A stretch of 32,276 nucleotides of DNA from Rikenellaceae bacterium (GCA_900767375.1 CAAFYX010000089.1:1-32276), one strand, 5' to 3'; numbered from the stretch's first letter, positions 17,144 to 24,594 are shown. A program made the numbers and translations. Notes: a model not told the origin generated them from the letters alone.

Positions 17144-17833
17144 TTATATATTTCCGACAATAGGACTGCAAAGGTAATCTTTTTCAATCTTAATGACAAA
17201 TTTTTCTTCAAAATATTTGTCTTCGAGCCAGCTGTCCACCCTCCAGGCCGACACACTCCCCTTCTGCAGCCTCTGATGGCCCATCAGCTCGGCGATCTCC
17301 TCGTTGACATCTCCGCCCTTGAGGTAGAAGATGCTGCCGGTGAACTTGTCCTTCACCCATGGATAGAAGTTGTCCAGGGTCGTCACAGCGCGGGAGACCA
17401 CGAAATCGAAGGTCTGCGGGAGCGACTCCGCCCGCGCGTTCACGGCGGTCACGTTCTCCAGCCCCAACACCTCAGCCACCGCGGAAGCCACCTTGATTTT
17501 CTTGCCAATGCTGTCGCAGAGGGTGAACTCCATCGCCGGGCAGAGGATGGCAAGCGGAATGCCGGGGAAACCGCCGCCGGTACCGACGTCGAGGACCGTC
17601 GGGGTGCCGGCGGCCTGGGCCTTCGGCATCTCCCTGAGCCAATACGATGCGATGGCCAAAGAATGCAGCACGTGGTGCTGGTAGAAGCCGTCGGTATCCT
17701 TGCGGGAAATCACGTTTATCTTTGCGTTCCAGTCCAGGTACAGGGCCTCCATGGCCCTGAACCGCTCCATCTGCTGCGCCGTCACGAACGGGAACTCAGC
17801 AGCCACTATGCCGGCGAATGTCTCAAATGTCAT
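17144..17833 (-). CDS. rsmG: 16S rRNA (guanine527-N7)-methyltransferase RsmG
   Basis: 229 residues, the usual family length. It methylates N7 of G527 in 16S rRNA using S-adenosylmethionine. The SAM-binding loop VLDVGTGGGFPGIPLAI, the upstream KINVISRKD...HHVLHSL and the later FDFVVSRAVTTLDNF segment are the RsmG (GidB) hallmarks. ATG 17833 overlaps the end of the sigma-factor gene by 11 bp, which suggests translational coupling. Its last 60 bp also contain the rpmH promoter. Confidence 0.97.
   Translation of the reverse strand: MTFETFAGIVAAEFPFVTAQQMERFRAMEALYLDWNAKINVISRKDTDGFYQHHVLHSLAIASYWLREMPKAQAAGTPTVLDVGTGGGFPGIPLAILCPAMEFTLCDSIGKKIKVASAVAEVLGLENVTAVNARAESLPQTFDFVVSRAVTTLDNFYPWVKDKFTGSIFYLKGGDVNEEIAELMGHQRLQKGSVSAWRVDSWLEDKYFEEKFVIKIEKDYLCSPIVGNI
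17169..17200 (-). promoter_or_regulatory. Bacteroidetes-type promoter of rpmH
   Basis: On the minus strand TTTG (17200-17197), 20 bp, then TACCTTTG (17176-17169), matching the consensus. It is wholly inside the last codons of rsmG and 36 bp before the rpmH ATG. TACCTTTGCAG is a common strong form of the -7 box in this phylum. Confidence 0.8.
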
Positions 17834-18413
17834 ACTTTTCGTTGTCTTTCTTCATTTTGTCAATAAGCCCCTTGGCACGGCGGATGCGGGTGCGGACGGT
17901 ATTCAGCTCGAGGTCCATCTCCTGCGCGATCTCCTTGTACTGGAGTCCGTCGATGAGGCGTTTGCGGGCCACCTCCCTGTACAGCGCCGGAAGCTTGTCG
18001 ATATACCCTTCCGTCTCCTCCTCGTCCTCGGAGCGGATGATGGACTCCAGGGGCGTGTCCACCTGGTCGGGGATGATGTCCATCACCGACGTGGACTTGG
18101 TGTCGTCGTCTATGGAGACCATCTGGTTCTGGAGACGGAACTCCTTCTCCAGCAGGTCTAGGGCTGTATTCTTGGCAATGGTCTTCAGCCATGTCAGGAA
18201 CTGGCTCTTGGAGGGGTCATAGGAACTTATCTGGCGGAAGGCCTTCTCGAAGCTGCGGGAGCAGATGTCATCCACGTAGAGGTCGTCGAGGTTCTTGAGC
18301 CAGCGTTTGATGAAGGCCCTCAGGGAGTCTATGTGGAGGTCCCAGAGGGCGGTGAAGGCGGTGCCGTTGCCGGCGAGGGCCTGTCTTACGAGGTCATTGG
18401 TATCTGCCTGCAT
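17823..18413 (-). CDS. ECF-type RNA polymerase sigma factor
   Basis: 196 residues from ATG 18413; a TTG at 18428 would add five residues and overlap polA, and is less likely. Region 2 is seen in FTALWDLHIDSLRAFIKRWL, the DDICSRSFEKAFRQ segment and FLTWLKTIAKNTALDLL. Region 4 is the C-terminal helix-turn-helix (LPALYREVARKRLIDGLQYK, then EIAQEMDLELNTVRTRIRRA). The linker between them is long and acidic (DDDTKSTSVMDIIPDQ). No anti-sigma gene is adjacent; instead it sits between polA and rsmG, with the polA stop one base before its ATG and 11 bp overlap into rsmG. Its regulon cannot be told from this sequence. Confidence 0.92.
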   Translation of the reverse strand: MQADTNDLVRQALAGNGTAFTALWDLHIDSLRAFIKRWLKNLDDLYVDDICSRSFEKAFRQISSYDPSKSQFLTWLKTIAKNTALDLLEKEFRLQNQMVSIDDDTKSTSVMDIIPDQVDTPLESIIRSEDEEETEGYIDKLPALYREVARKRLIDGLQYKEIAQEMDLELNTVRTRIRRAKGLIDKMKKDNEKYDI

Positions 18414-18414
18414 A

Positions 18415-21063
18415 TCAATGGGATTCAAGCCAGTTGGCGCCGTAGTTGCATTCGACCGTGAGAGGCACGGAGAGCTTGATGACTCTCTCCATCTCCTCGA
18501 CGACGATGGACTTGAGGGTCTCCAGCTCCTCCGGGACGACCTCGAAGAGGAGTTCGTCGTGGATCTGGAGCACCATCAGGCTGCGCAGTCCCGCCTGCCG
18601 CATGCGGCGGTCCACGCCGGCCATCGCCTTCTTTATGATGTCGGCCGAAGTGCCCTGGATAGGGGCGTTGACCGCATTGCGCTCGGCGAGGGCGCGCACG
18701 GTGCCGTTCTTCGAGTTTATATCCGGGATGTAGCGGCGGCGGCCGAAGAGGGTCTCCACATAGCCGGTTTCGCGCGCCGCCGCGAGGGTGTCGTCGATGA
18801 ACGAGCGGATGGACGGGAACGAAGCGAAATAGTCTTCGATTATCTTCTTCGCCTCCGAACGCGGGCAGCGCAGGCGCTGGGCCAGGCCGAAGGAGGAGAT
18901 GCCGTACATTATTCCGAAGTTGGCAGTCTTGGCGATGCGTCTCTGGTCGGAGGTCACTTCCTCCACCGGGATCCCGAAGATCCTGGAGGCTGTGGCGGCA
19001 TGGACGTCGAGGCCGTTCCTGAAGGCCTCGACGAGGTGGGCGTCACAGCTCAGATGCGCCATGATGCGCAGCTCTATCTGGGAATAGTCCGCAGAGAGGA
19101 TAAGTCCCTGGGGCATCTGGGAGACGAACGCCTTCCTTATCTCCTTCCCGAGGTCCGTGCGGATCGGGATGTTCTGGAGGTTGGGATTCGACGAGGACAG
19201 GCGTCCCGTCGAGGTAAGCGCCTGATTGAAAGTGGTATGCACGCGGCCGTCCACCGGGGATACGAATCCCGGGAAAGGCTCGATATATGTCGAAAGGAGT
19301 TTCTTCCTGGCACGGAAGTCAAGTATGGCGTCGATGACGGGACTCCTGTCGGCCAGCGCCAGCAGGGTCTCCTCATCGGTGCTCCAGCTGCCCTTGGCGC
19401 TCTTCTTCGCCTTCGGGTCCAGCTTCATCTTCTCAAACAGCGCCTCCCCTATCTGCTTCGGCGAGGATACGTTCAGCGCCGGCTCCCCGGTCAGTTCGCG
19501 CACCCGCGCCTCGCTCTGCAGCAGGGACTGGCGCAGGGAAGCGGCAAACTCGGAAAGCGAATCGAGGTCCACCTTCACGCCGTTGCGCTCCATACGGGCC
19601 AGGACAGCGATCAGCGGCTCCTCCACATCCTCGTAAAGGCCGCCCATCCCCGCCTCCGAAAGCTCGTCCAGGAGCTTCGAGCCCAGGGCCAATATGACCG
19701 CAGCCTCCCTTGTCAGGTCAGACTCAGCGTCGTCGCCGTCATCCACTTCGTCGAACAGCGACGCCGGTGCCTGCTCCTTCACCGGAGCGGCATCGAGGGT
19801 CACGTTAAGATAGGACTTCGCCAATATGTCCAGGGAGTGGCTGCGCTCGGGGTTGAGCAGATAATGGATAAGTTCAATATCCACGAGACGGCCCTCCAGG
19901 CCAATTCCCGAACGGGTCAGGCGGCTGAGAAGAGGCTTGATGCCGTAGCCGTATTTCGCGACTGCGCCATCCGCCAGCAGCTGCTTGAAAGCCTCGGGGC
20001 TTGCGGTTGCGGCGATGAATCCGTCTGCGGCAGGTGCCGCGACCGTGAGCGCCGGCACCCTGGCGAAGATGTCGGAGACGGCCGGGGCGCAGAGGGAGCA
20101 GCGCCCGGCCGTGCGGGCCGCTTCGACGACGGCGGCGGGAGCCGTCGCGGCGACGTTGATATTGGCGTAAGCAACCTCCTCCTTGGGGGCTGCGATGTGG
20201 CTGATATGGCTTCTGAGCGAATGGAACTCGTATTTTTCGAAAAGGTCGGCGATGGACGGGCTGTACTCGGCCGAGAGCTCCAGGTCGCGCGCCGTAACGT
20301 CGAGCGGGATGTCGGTCTTGATGGTCACGAGCTCCTTGCTGAGGGCGATATGGCCGCGCGCCTCCTCGAACATGGCGCGCTGGCGGTCGGAGAGGTCGTC
20401 GAGATGCTCGTAGATGCTCTCGACCGAGCCGTACTTGGCAATGAGCTTGCCCGCGCCGACTTCGCCCACACCCTTGACGCCGGGGACGTTGTCGGCGGTA
20501 TCGCCGCAGATGGCGAGCATGTCGATGACCTGGAGCGGGGTGCCGATGCAGTACTTGGCCGTGACGGCGGCGACATCGACGGTCTCGTCGTCGCCGCCGG
20601 ACTTGCCGGGCTTGATCTGGGTGATGTGAGGAGCTATCAGCTGGCCGTAGTCCTTGTCAGGGGTCACCATGAAGACATCCAGGCCCTCTGAGGCAAAGCG
20701 CTTGGCTGCCGATCCGATGACGTCGTCGGCCTCGAAGCCCTTCATCATCAGGACGGGGATGTTCAGGGCTCCGACTATTTCGGTCAGAGGCTCCAGGGCG
20801 TCGATCACGAGCTGCGGGGTCGGCGGGCGGTTCGCCTTGTAGGCGGGATACATTTCATTGCGGAAAGTACCTCCCGGCGGGTCGAAGGCCACTGCCAGAT
20901 GGGTGGGGTGCTCGCGCTCGATGAGCTCGAGGAGGTATTTGGTGAATCCGAAGAGGATGGAGGTGTCCAGGCCCTTGGAATTGACCATCGGACGGCGCAG
21001 GAATGCGTAGTACATCTTGAAGATGAGGGCGTGTCCGTCGATCAGGTAAAGTTTTCCGTTCAT
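18415..21063 (-). CDS. polA: DNA polymerase I, 3'-5' exonuclease domain apparently inactive
   Basis: 882 residues from ATG 21063 (MNGKLYLIDGHALIFK), the start that matches the family; upstream codons would run into the promoter region. Residues 1 to about 270 are the 5'-nuclease (FEADDVIG, TPDKDYGQL, CGDTADNVPGVKGVG). Residues of about 480-882 are the polymerase: motif A ADYSQIELRI (Asp659), motif B RRIAKTANFGIMYG, motif C QIHDELLFEV (Asp836). The middle domain (about 300-470) keeps the fold landmarks (VDIELIHYLLNPERSHSLDILAKSYL) but lacks the DxE of exo I and has YGYGIKPLL where active enzymes have NxKYDxxxL. It therefore resembles Taq-like enzymes without proofreading. It is the first gene of the polA-sigma-rsmG cluster. 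Confidence 0.97.
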   Translation of the reverse strand: MNGKLYLIDGHALIFKMYYAFLRRPMVNSKGLDTSILFGFTKYLLELIEREHPTHLAVAFDPPGGTFRNEMYPAYKANRPPTPQLVIDALEPLTEIVGALNIPVLMMKGFEADDVIGSAAKRFASEGLDVFMVTPDKDYGQLIAPHITQIKPGKSGGDDETVDVAAVTAKYCIGTPLQVIDMLAICGDTADNVPGVKGVGEVGAGKLIAKYGSVESIYEHLDDLSDRQRAMFEEARGHIALSKELVTIKTDIPLDVTARDLELSAEYSPSIADLFEKYEFHSLRSHISHIAAPKEEVAYANINVAATAPAAVVEAARTAGRCSLCAPAVSDIFARVPALTVAAPAADGFIAATASPEAFKQLLADGAVAKYGYGIKPLLSRLTRSGIGLEGRLVDIELIHYLLNPERSHSLDILAKSYLNVTLDAAPVKEQAPASLFDEVDDGDDAESDLTREAAVILALGSKLLDELSEAGMGGLYEDVEEPLIAVLARMERNGVKVDLDSLSEFAASLRQSLLQSEARVRELTGEPALNVSSPKQIGEALFEKMKLDPKAKKSAKGSWSTDEETLLALADRSPVIDAILDFRARKKLLSTYIEPFPGFVSPVDGRVHTTFNQALTSTGRLSSSNPNLQNIPIRTDLGKEIRKAFVSQMPQGLILSADYSQIELRIMAHLSCDAHLVEAFRNGLDVHAATASRIFGIPVEEVTSDQRRIAKTANFGIMYGISSFGLAQRLRCPRSEAKKIIEDYFASFPSIRSFIDDTLAAARETGYVETLFGRRRYIPDINSKNGTVRALAERNAVNAPIQGTSADIIKKAMAGVDRRMRQAGLRSLMVLQIHDELLFEVVPEELETLKSIVVEEMERVIKLSVPLTVECNYGANWLESH

Positions 21064-21081
21064 AATATCCTTTGAGGTGAG

Positions 21082-21089
21082 CAAATATA
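21082..21089 (-). promoter_or_regulatory. Putative -7 box for polA
   Basis: TATATTTG on the minus strand fits TAnnTTTG and lies 18 bp before the polA ATG. I find no clear TTTG at 19-21 bp upstream (the spot reads TTAC), so the assignment rests on the -7 box only. Confidence 0.4.
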
Positions 21090-21101
21090 GGGATGTTTCA
21101 T

Positions 21102-21109
21102 TATATTTG
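21102..21109 (+). promoter_or_regulatory. Putative -7 box for the DUF523-flavoprotein operon
   Basis: TATATTTG on the plus strand, 34 bp before the DUF523 ATG. A TTTG at 21071-21074 is 27 bp upstream, longer than usual. It is divergent from the polA box, only 12 bp away, so the two could compete for polymerase. Confidence 0.4.
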
Positions 21110-21143
21110 TAAGGATAAGCCACAAAAAGTTTCAGAAAGTTTC

Positions 21144-21569
21144 ATGAAGATCATGGTGAGCGGATGCCTGCTGGGGCTGAAGTGCAAATATGACGGGGGC
21201 GACAACCGCTGCGACAGGGTCGTGGCGCTGATGGAGGAGCACGAGGTGATACCGGTGTGCCCCGAGTGCCTGGGGAAACTTCCGGTGCCGAGGGTGCCGG
21301 CGGAGATTGTGGACGGAGTGGTGACCAGCGCAGAGGGCGTGGTGGTGGACAGGCAGTTCCGCCAGGGAGCGTTGGACGCGCTGGAGATCGCCCGGGAGAA
21401 GGATATCGACCTGGCGGTGCTGCAGTCGCGGAGCCCCAGCTGCGGGGTGAAGCAGGTGTACGACGGGACTTTCTCGAGGACGCTCAGGCCGGGCTCCGGG
21501 ATCTTCGCCTCGATGCTCATGGAAGCGGGATTCAAGGTGGTGGATGTGGAAGATTTCAATAATTTGTAA
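21144..21569 (+). CDS. DUF523 family protein
   Basis: 141 residues, normal for the family. Start ATG 21144 gives MKIMVSGCLLGLKCKYDGG, the family's N-terminus. Other conserved places are PVCPECLGKLPVPR and QSRSPSCGVKQVYDGTFS. The conserved cysteines (in SGCLLG, LKCKYDG, CPEC and SCG) suggest metal or cluster binding, but the biochemical role of DUF523 is not established. It is divergent from polA and precedes the flavodoxin-like lipoprotein gene by 4 bp, so they are probably co-transcribed. Confidence 0.93.
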   Translation: MKIMVSGCLLGLKCKYDGGDNRCDRVVALMEEHEVIPVCPECLGKLPVPRVPAEIVDGVVTSAEGVVVDRQFRQGALDALEIAREKDIDLAVLQSRSPSCGVKQVYDGTFSRTLRPGSGIFASMLMEAGFKVVDVEDFNNL

Positions 21570-21573
21570 ACAT

Positions 21574-22371
21574 ATGATAAAGAAACTCTTATTCGTGGCA
21601 TTGGCCATTTTGGGTATGACAGCTTGCAGCAATGAACCTAAAGCGCTGGTCCTCTATTATTCCCAGACCGGTACTACCAAGGCGGTCGCCGAGCAGATCG
21701 CCGCTCAGACAGGTGCGGACATCGAGTCTTTCGATGCAGTGGAACCTTATTCCGGCACTTTCGCCGAGACTGTCCTCCGCGGGCAGAAGGAAATGAATGA
21801 GGGGATCCTCCCTGAAATTACTGCCATCAAGGCCAACATCGCGAAATACGATGTGATCTATCTGGGCTATCCTGTATGGTTCGGCACCTATGCCCTGCCT
21901 GTACAGAAGCTCCTTCAGGAGATCGACCTCAGCGGAAAGACCGTGATTCCGTTCTGCACTTTCGGAAGCGGCGGCATCGACGAGACGGTGGCGCAGCTCC
22001 GCGCGGAGCTGCCGGGCGCCGACGTGCGCGACGGTTACGGAGTGCGCACGGCGCGCGTGGACAAGGCCGCAGCCGAGGTGGAGAGATTCCTCATCGCCTC
22101 AGGCATGAAGGAGGGCGAGGCTCCGGAACTTCCTGAGTATTCCGAGCAGAAGCCTGTGACCGAGGCTGAGGCGCTGCAGTTCGACGAGGCCTGCGGAAGC
22201 TACCAGTTCCCTCTGGGCACTCCGGTCACCTGCGGCAGCCGCCAGACCCCTTACGGTGTTGAGTACCTTTACTTTGCCGAGACACCGGGGATGGACGGAA
22301 CCATCTCTACCTCAAAGATTTACATCCTCGTGGCAGGAGGAAAGGCTGAGTTCACCAAGGTCGTAAGATGA
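21574..22371 (+). CDS. Flavodoxin-like lipoprotein
   Basis: 265 residues from ATG 21574, chosen because it places an SPII signal (MIKKLLFVALAILGMTAC, Cys18) directly at the N-terminus. The mature protein opens with ALVLYYSQTGTTKAVAEQI, the FMN phosphate-binding loop (S-x-T-G-x-T), then YDVIYLGYPVWFGTYALPV and FCTFGSGGIDETV, the isoalloxazine-contacting loops. About 80 C-terminal residues after the flavodoxin fold form an extra beta-rich domain (SRQTPYGVEYLYFAETPGMD). It sits 4 bp after DUF523, and its stop overlaps the next gene's start by 4 bp (ATGA). I infer an envelope-located FMN redox protein; its partner may be the next gene product. Confidence 0.9.
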   Translation: MIKKLLFVALAILGMTACSNEPKALVLYYSQTGTTKAVAEQIAAQTGADIESFDAVEPYSGTFAETVLRGQKEMNEGILPEITAIKANIAKYDVIYLGYPVWFGTYALPVQKLLQEIDLSGKTVIPFCTFGSGGIDETVAQLRAELPGADVRDGYGVRTARVDKAAAEVERFLIASGMKEGEAPELPEYSEQKPVTEAEALQFDEACGSYQFPLGTPVTCGSRQTPYGVEYLYFAETPGMDGTISTSKIYILVAGGKAEFTKVVR

Positions 22372-23141
22372 AAAGCATAACCAGACGCGAGGCGCTGGCC
22401 ACTATGGGCGCCGCCGCAGTCGCAACAGCCGCTGCCGCCACAGGCCTGAGGGCGGCGGGGCTGGAAACCACAGATCCGAACGCCTCCGGTATGATGGCCA
22501 ACGGCAAAAGTTCCAGCACCAGTATGAAAGTCCTTCTTATCAATGGAAGTCCCCGCGCCAAGGGGAATACGTTCCGCATGCTCAGCGAAATAGCCATGCA
22601 GCTTGAGGCCAATGGAATAGCATCGGAGATCGTGCAGATCGGTGTCAAGCCGGTGCGCGGCTGCACCGCCTGCGGCAAGTGCCGCGCGAACGGTGGCCGC
22701 TGCGTGTTCAGCGACGACATCTGCAACGGCATTATCGACAAGATGGCCGGGGCTGACGCCCTGATAGTGGGCTCCCCTGTCTATTACGGCCAGCCGGCGG
22801 GACCGGTGCTGTCGCTCATCCAGAGGATGGCGTACGCGGGGGGCTCGACGATGAACGGCAAGCCCGCGGCGGCCGTCACCGTATGCCGCCGCGGCGGCGC
22901 GACAGCAGCCTTCCAGACCCTTCAGATGCCTTTCCAGATGCTCAATATGCCCATCGTGACGTCACAGTACTGGAACATCGGCTACGGAGCCTCCGAAGGC
23001 CAGGTCGAGCAGGACGAGGAAGGCCTCCAGACCATGCGCACCCTCGCGGACAACATGGCCTGGCTGCTGAAGCAGATGGCCACGGGCAGCGCCGATCGCC
23101 CCGCCCGTGAGCCCGGCCGCTTCACGAACTTCATAAAATAA
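22368..23141 (+). CDS. Tat-exported iron-sulfur flavoprotein / NADPH-dependent FMN reductase family
   Basis: 257 residues. The N-terminus MKSITRREALATMGAAAVAT followed by an Ala-rich stretch has a twin-arginine-type signal. The fold starts with KVLLINGSPRAKGNTFRMLS, the FMN phosphate loop of the flavodoxin-like FMN reductase family. CTACGKC...C (a CX2CX2CX6C spacing) matches the compact [4Fe-4S] motif of archaeal-type iron-sulfur flavoproteins. SPVYYGQPAGPVLSLIQRM is the conserved subunit-contact loop. ATG overlaps the preceding lipoprotein gene's TGA (ATGA), so they are translated together. Tat export agrees with a protein that folds round cofactors before export. The physiological electron donor and acceptor are unknown. 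Confidence 0.9.
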   Translation: MKSITRREALATMGAAAVATAAAATGLRAAGLETTDPNASGMMANGKSSSTSMKVLLINGSPRAKGNTFRMLSEIAMQLEANGIASEIVQIGVKPVRGCTACGKCRANGGRCVFSDDICNGIIDKMAGADALIVGSPVYYGQPAGPVLSLIQRMAYAGGSTMNGKPAAAVTVCRRGGATAAFQTLQMPFQMLNMPIVTSQYWNIGYGASEGQVEQDEEGLQTMRTLADNMAWLLKQMATGSADRPAREPGRFTNFIK

Positions 23142-23162
23142 AAATTATCGGACGCATTTTGC

Positions 23163-23196
23163 TGAGTGCAAAGAAAAGCTCATTTCTTTGCACTCA
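23163..23196 (-). repeat. REP-like palindrome A
   Basis: Perfect 14-bp inverted repeat TGAGTGCAAAGAAA (23163-23176) and TTTCTTTGCACTCA (23183-23196), loop AGCTCA. Read on the minus strand, the loop TGAGCT and the right arm are identical to those of element C (28416-28455) over 32 nt. It lies 21 bp after the iron-sulfur flavoprotein stop, between convergent genes, and pairs with element B in inverted orientation. Confidence 0.85.
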
Positions 23197-23228
23197 AGAG
23201 TGTTTTTCGGGTGAAAAGGGAGGAAATG

Positions 23229-23274
23229 ATAATGTGACTGCAAAGAAATGCCATTTTCTTTGCAGTCACATTAT
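23229..23274 (+). repeat. REP-like palindrome B
   Basis: Perfect 20-bp inverted repeat ATAATGTGACTGCAAAGAAA (23229-23248) with its complement at 23255-23274, loop TGCCAT. It ends 11 bp beyond the stop codon of the metallo-hydrolase gene. Its outer arm (GTGACT) differs from that of A and E (CTGAGT), so two subtypes share the core GCAAAGAAA. It could also act as a bidirectional terminator for the two convergent genes. Confidence 0.85.
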
Positions 23275-23285
23275 TTAAGGGTGAA

Positions 23286-24368
23286 TTATCGGGCGAAGAA
23301 GGCCGAAGCCTGGTCGGCGGACCAGGTGATGATGGCGAGGCCGTGGCGGAAGTAGGTGTCGAGGCCCGGACGGCCGAGGCCGGACGGCTCGACATACGCC
23401 TCGCCGCGGCTCATATCGTCCAGCAGAGCCTGCATGTCCTTGATGTATCCGTACCCGAGCTCTTCGCCGGGAGCGAGGGTGCCGCTGCCTTTCTTGCAGA
23501 CCGCGGTGGAGTCCGCAGACTCCCCGCGCAGGGCTGCCGCAGCGGCATCAGAGAGTGCTCCGGCTTCGAGCCAGTCGCGCTGCCAGTAATGCCCGCCGTA
23601 TATCTTCAGGCCGGCGGTATCGATGCCGCGGGCCGGATCCTCAATGAATGAAATGAGCTGAGGGACGGCGTGGAAGTATTGGCCGAAGGCCTCGGAGTTG
23701 AATATCCAGACGCCGTGGCCGGAACCGACAGCATCGCCGGCGAAGAGGATGTCCTCTCCGCGCAGGAGGAAGACCACTGAGCCGGCGGTATGGCCGGGCA
23801 CCTGGAAAGTCTCCACCGAGCGGCCGCCCAGGTCGAAGACGCAGTCGTCATAATAGCTGTGAGGGATATCCTCGAAGAGGGGCTCAAAGGCTTCGAAGTC
23901 GGTCCTGGGCAGGGCGAAGTCGACATTGTCCGCCAGAAGGGAGGCTTTTTCGTCGCTCCCGCGGGCCGGGAGGGAGACGTAGGCGCCGAGCATTCCGGTG
24001 TGGTCGCCGTGGTTGTGGGTGAAGGTGATGGTCAGCGGCAAGCCGCCGGTGCGCTCGGAGACGAGCGCGCGCAGCGAGTCGGCCGCTCCCTCGACGTCGA
24101 GCCTGTTCGAAAGGTCGATGAGGAGCGCCTTCTGCGAGCCGCAGATCAGGTACATGTCAGAGCAGTTGTTGAAATGGGTGAGGGTCCCGTCATCCGCGAA
24201 GGTTTCCCCTGCGGGGTTCTCAGCGCAGAAGTCCTGGATGTGGTACACGCCGTCGGCGATCACGTCGACGGTGTATGGCCCGCACTCGACAGAGGCTGTG
24301 GGAACAGGCTGCTGCCTGCAGGCTGCGAGAGCCAGCAAGGCTGCCGCAAAAAGAATGGTCCGTTTCAT
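23286..24368 (-). CDS. Metallo-beta-lactamase-fold hydrolase lipoprotein
   Basis: 360 residues. The SPII signal ends in LLALAAC (Cys17), with no acidic run after it. Zinc-site residues are visible: THNHGDHTG (His118, His120, Asp122, His123), VPGHTAGS (His193), FAGDAVG (Asp212) and GGHY (His260). This is the glyoxalase II-like pattern with both metal sites. A C-terminal extension of about 60 residues (residues 300-360) follows. It converges on the flavoprotein operon, separated by two REP-like palindromes. Substrate unknown: the fold covers thioesterases, lactonases, phosphodiesterases and others, and nothing here marks an antibiotic-hydrolysing enzyme. Confidence 0.92.
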   Translation of the reverse strand: MKRTILFAAALLALAACRQQPVPTASVECGPYTVDVIADGVYHIQDFCAENPAGETFADDGTLTHFNNCSDMYLICGSQKALLIDLSNRLDVEGAADSLRALVSERTGGLPLTITFTHNHGDHTGMLGAYVSLPARGSDEKASLLADNVDFALPRTDFEAFEPLFEDIPHSYYDDCVFDLGGRSVETFQVPGHTAGSVVFLLRGEDILFAGDAVGSGHGVWIFNSEAFGQYFHAVPQLISFIEDPARGIDTAGLKIYGGHYWQRDWLEAGALSDAAAAALRGESADSTAVCKKGSGTLAPGEELGYGYIKDMQALLDDMSRGEAYVEPSGLGRPGLDTYFRHGLAIITWSADQASAFFAR

Positions 24369-24389
24369 GGTGCAAATGTGGTTGTTTTC

Positions 24390-24420
24390 TTTGGCAAATA
24401 TAATAAAATCAGTAGATTTG
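24390..24420 (+). promoter_or_regulatory. Bacteroidetes-type promoter of the peptide-lipase-dipeptidase operon
   Basis: TTTG (24390-24393), 19 bp, then TAGATTTG (24413-24420), an exact TAnnTTTG. The start codon of the 44-residue gene is 27 bp downstream. Directly after the -7 box comes a small inverted repeat TGGGAT-TTTT-ATCCCA (24421-24436), which would form a hairpin at the very 5' end of the transcript. Confidence 0.75.
24395..24402 (-). promoter_or_regulatory. Putative -7 box for the metallo-hydrolase gene
   Basis: TATATTTG on the minus strand, 26 bp before the ATG at 24368. No TTTG at the right distance upstream. It lies inside the spacer of the plus-strand promoter, so the two divergent promoters would overlap. 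Confidence 0.35.
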
Positions 24421-24446
24421 TGGGATTTTTATCCCATTTGCAAATT

Positions 24447-24581
24447 ATGACTTTTAAAGAACTCTACGAACCGCCCTTCACAGAAGTGATTAAGGTTATG
24501 GAAGCCTGCGCCATTCTGGAAGGCTCCAATGTCAATTCCGAACTCGAAGACCCGTTTATCGATGATAACTGGGATGTATAA
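24447..24581 (+). CDS. Small hypothetical peptide of 44 residues
   Basis: MTFKELYEPPFTEVIKVMEA at the start and ending in DPFIDDNWDV. It begins 27 bp after a good promoter and stops 13 bp before the lipase-fusion gene. The YEPPFTEVIKV opening is like that of many short Bacteroidales proteins (Y-x-x-P-x-x-E-V-x-x-V) found beside surface-protein genes and polysaccharide loci, whose role is unknown. No signal peptide. The acidic, aromatic tail is conserved in style rather than exact sequence. Confidence 0.75.
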   Translation: MTFKELYEPPFTEVIKVMEACAILEGSNVNSELEDPFIDDNWDV

Positions 24582-24594
24582 ATCAGACTGCCCT

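Noticed and set aside
18295..20691. A very long open frame on the plus strand, antisense to polA
   Set aside because: It is a shadow of GC-rich polA codons: the translation is low-complexity (Arg, Gly, Ala, His, Asp rich), has no domain I can recognise, and polA itself is certain.
23286..24368. A beta-lactamase for antibiotic resistance
   Set aside because: The metal motif is common to the whole fold, and the protein is longer, with a C-terminal extension. No feature points to beta-lactam substrates.
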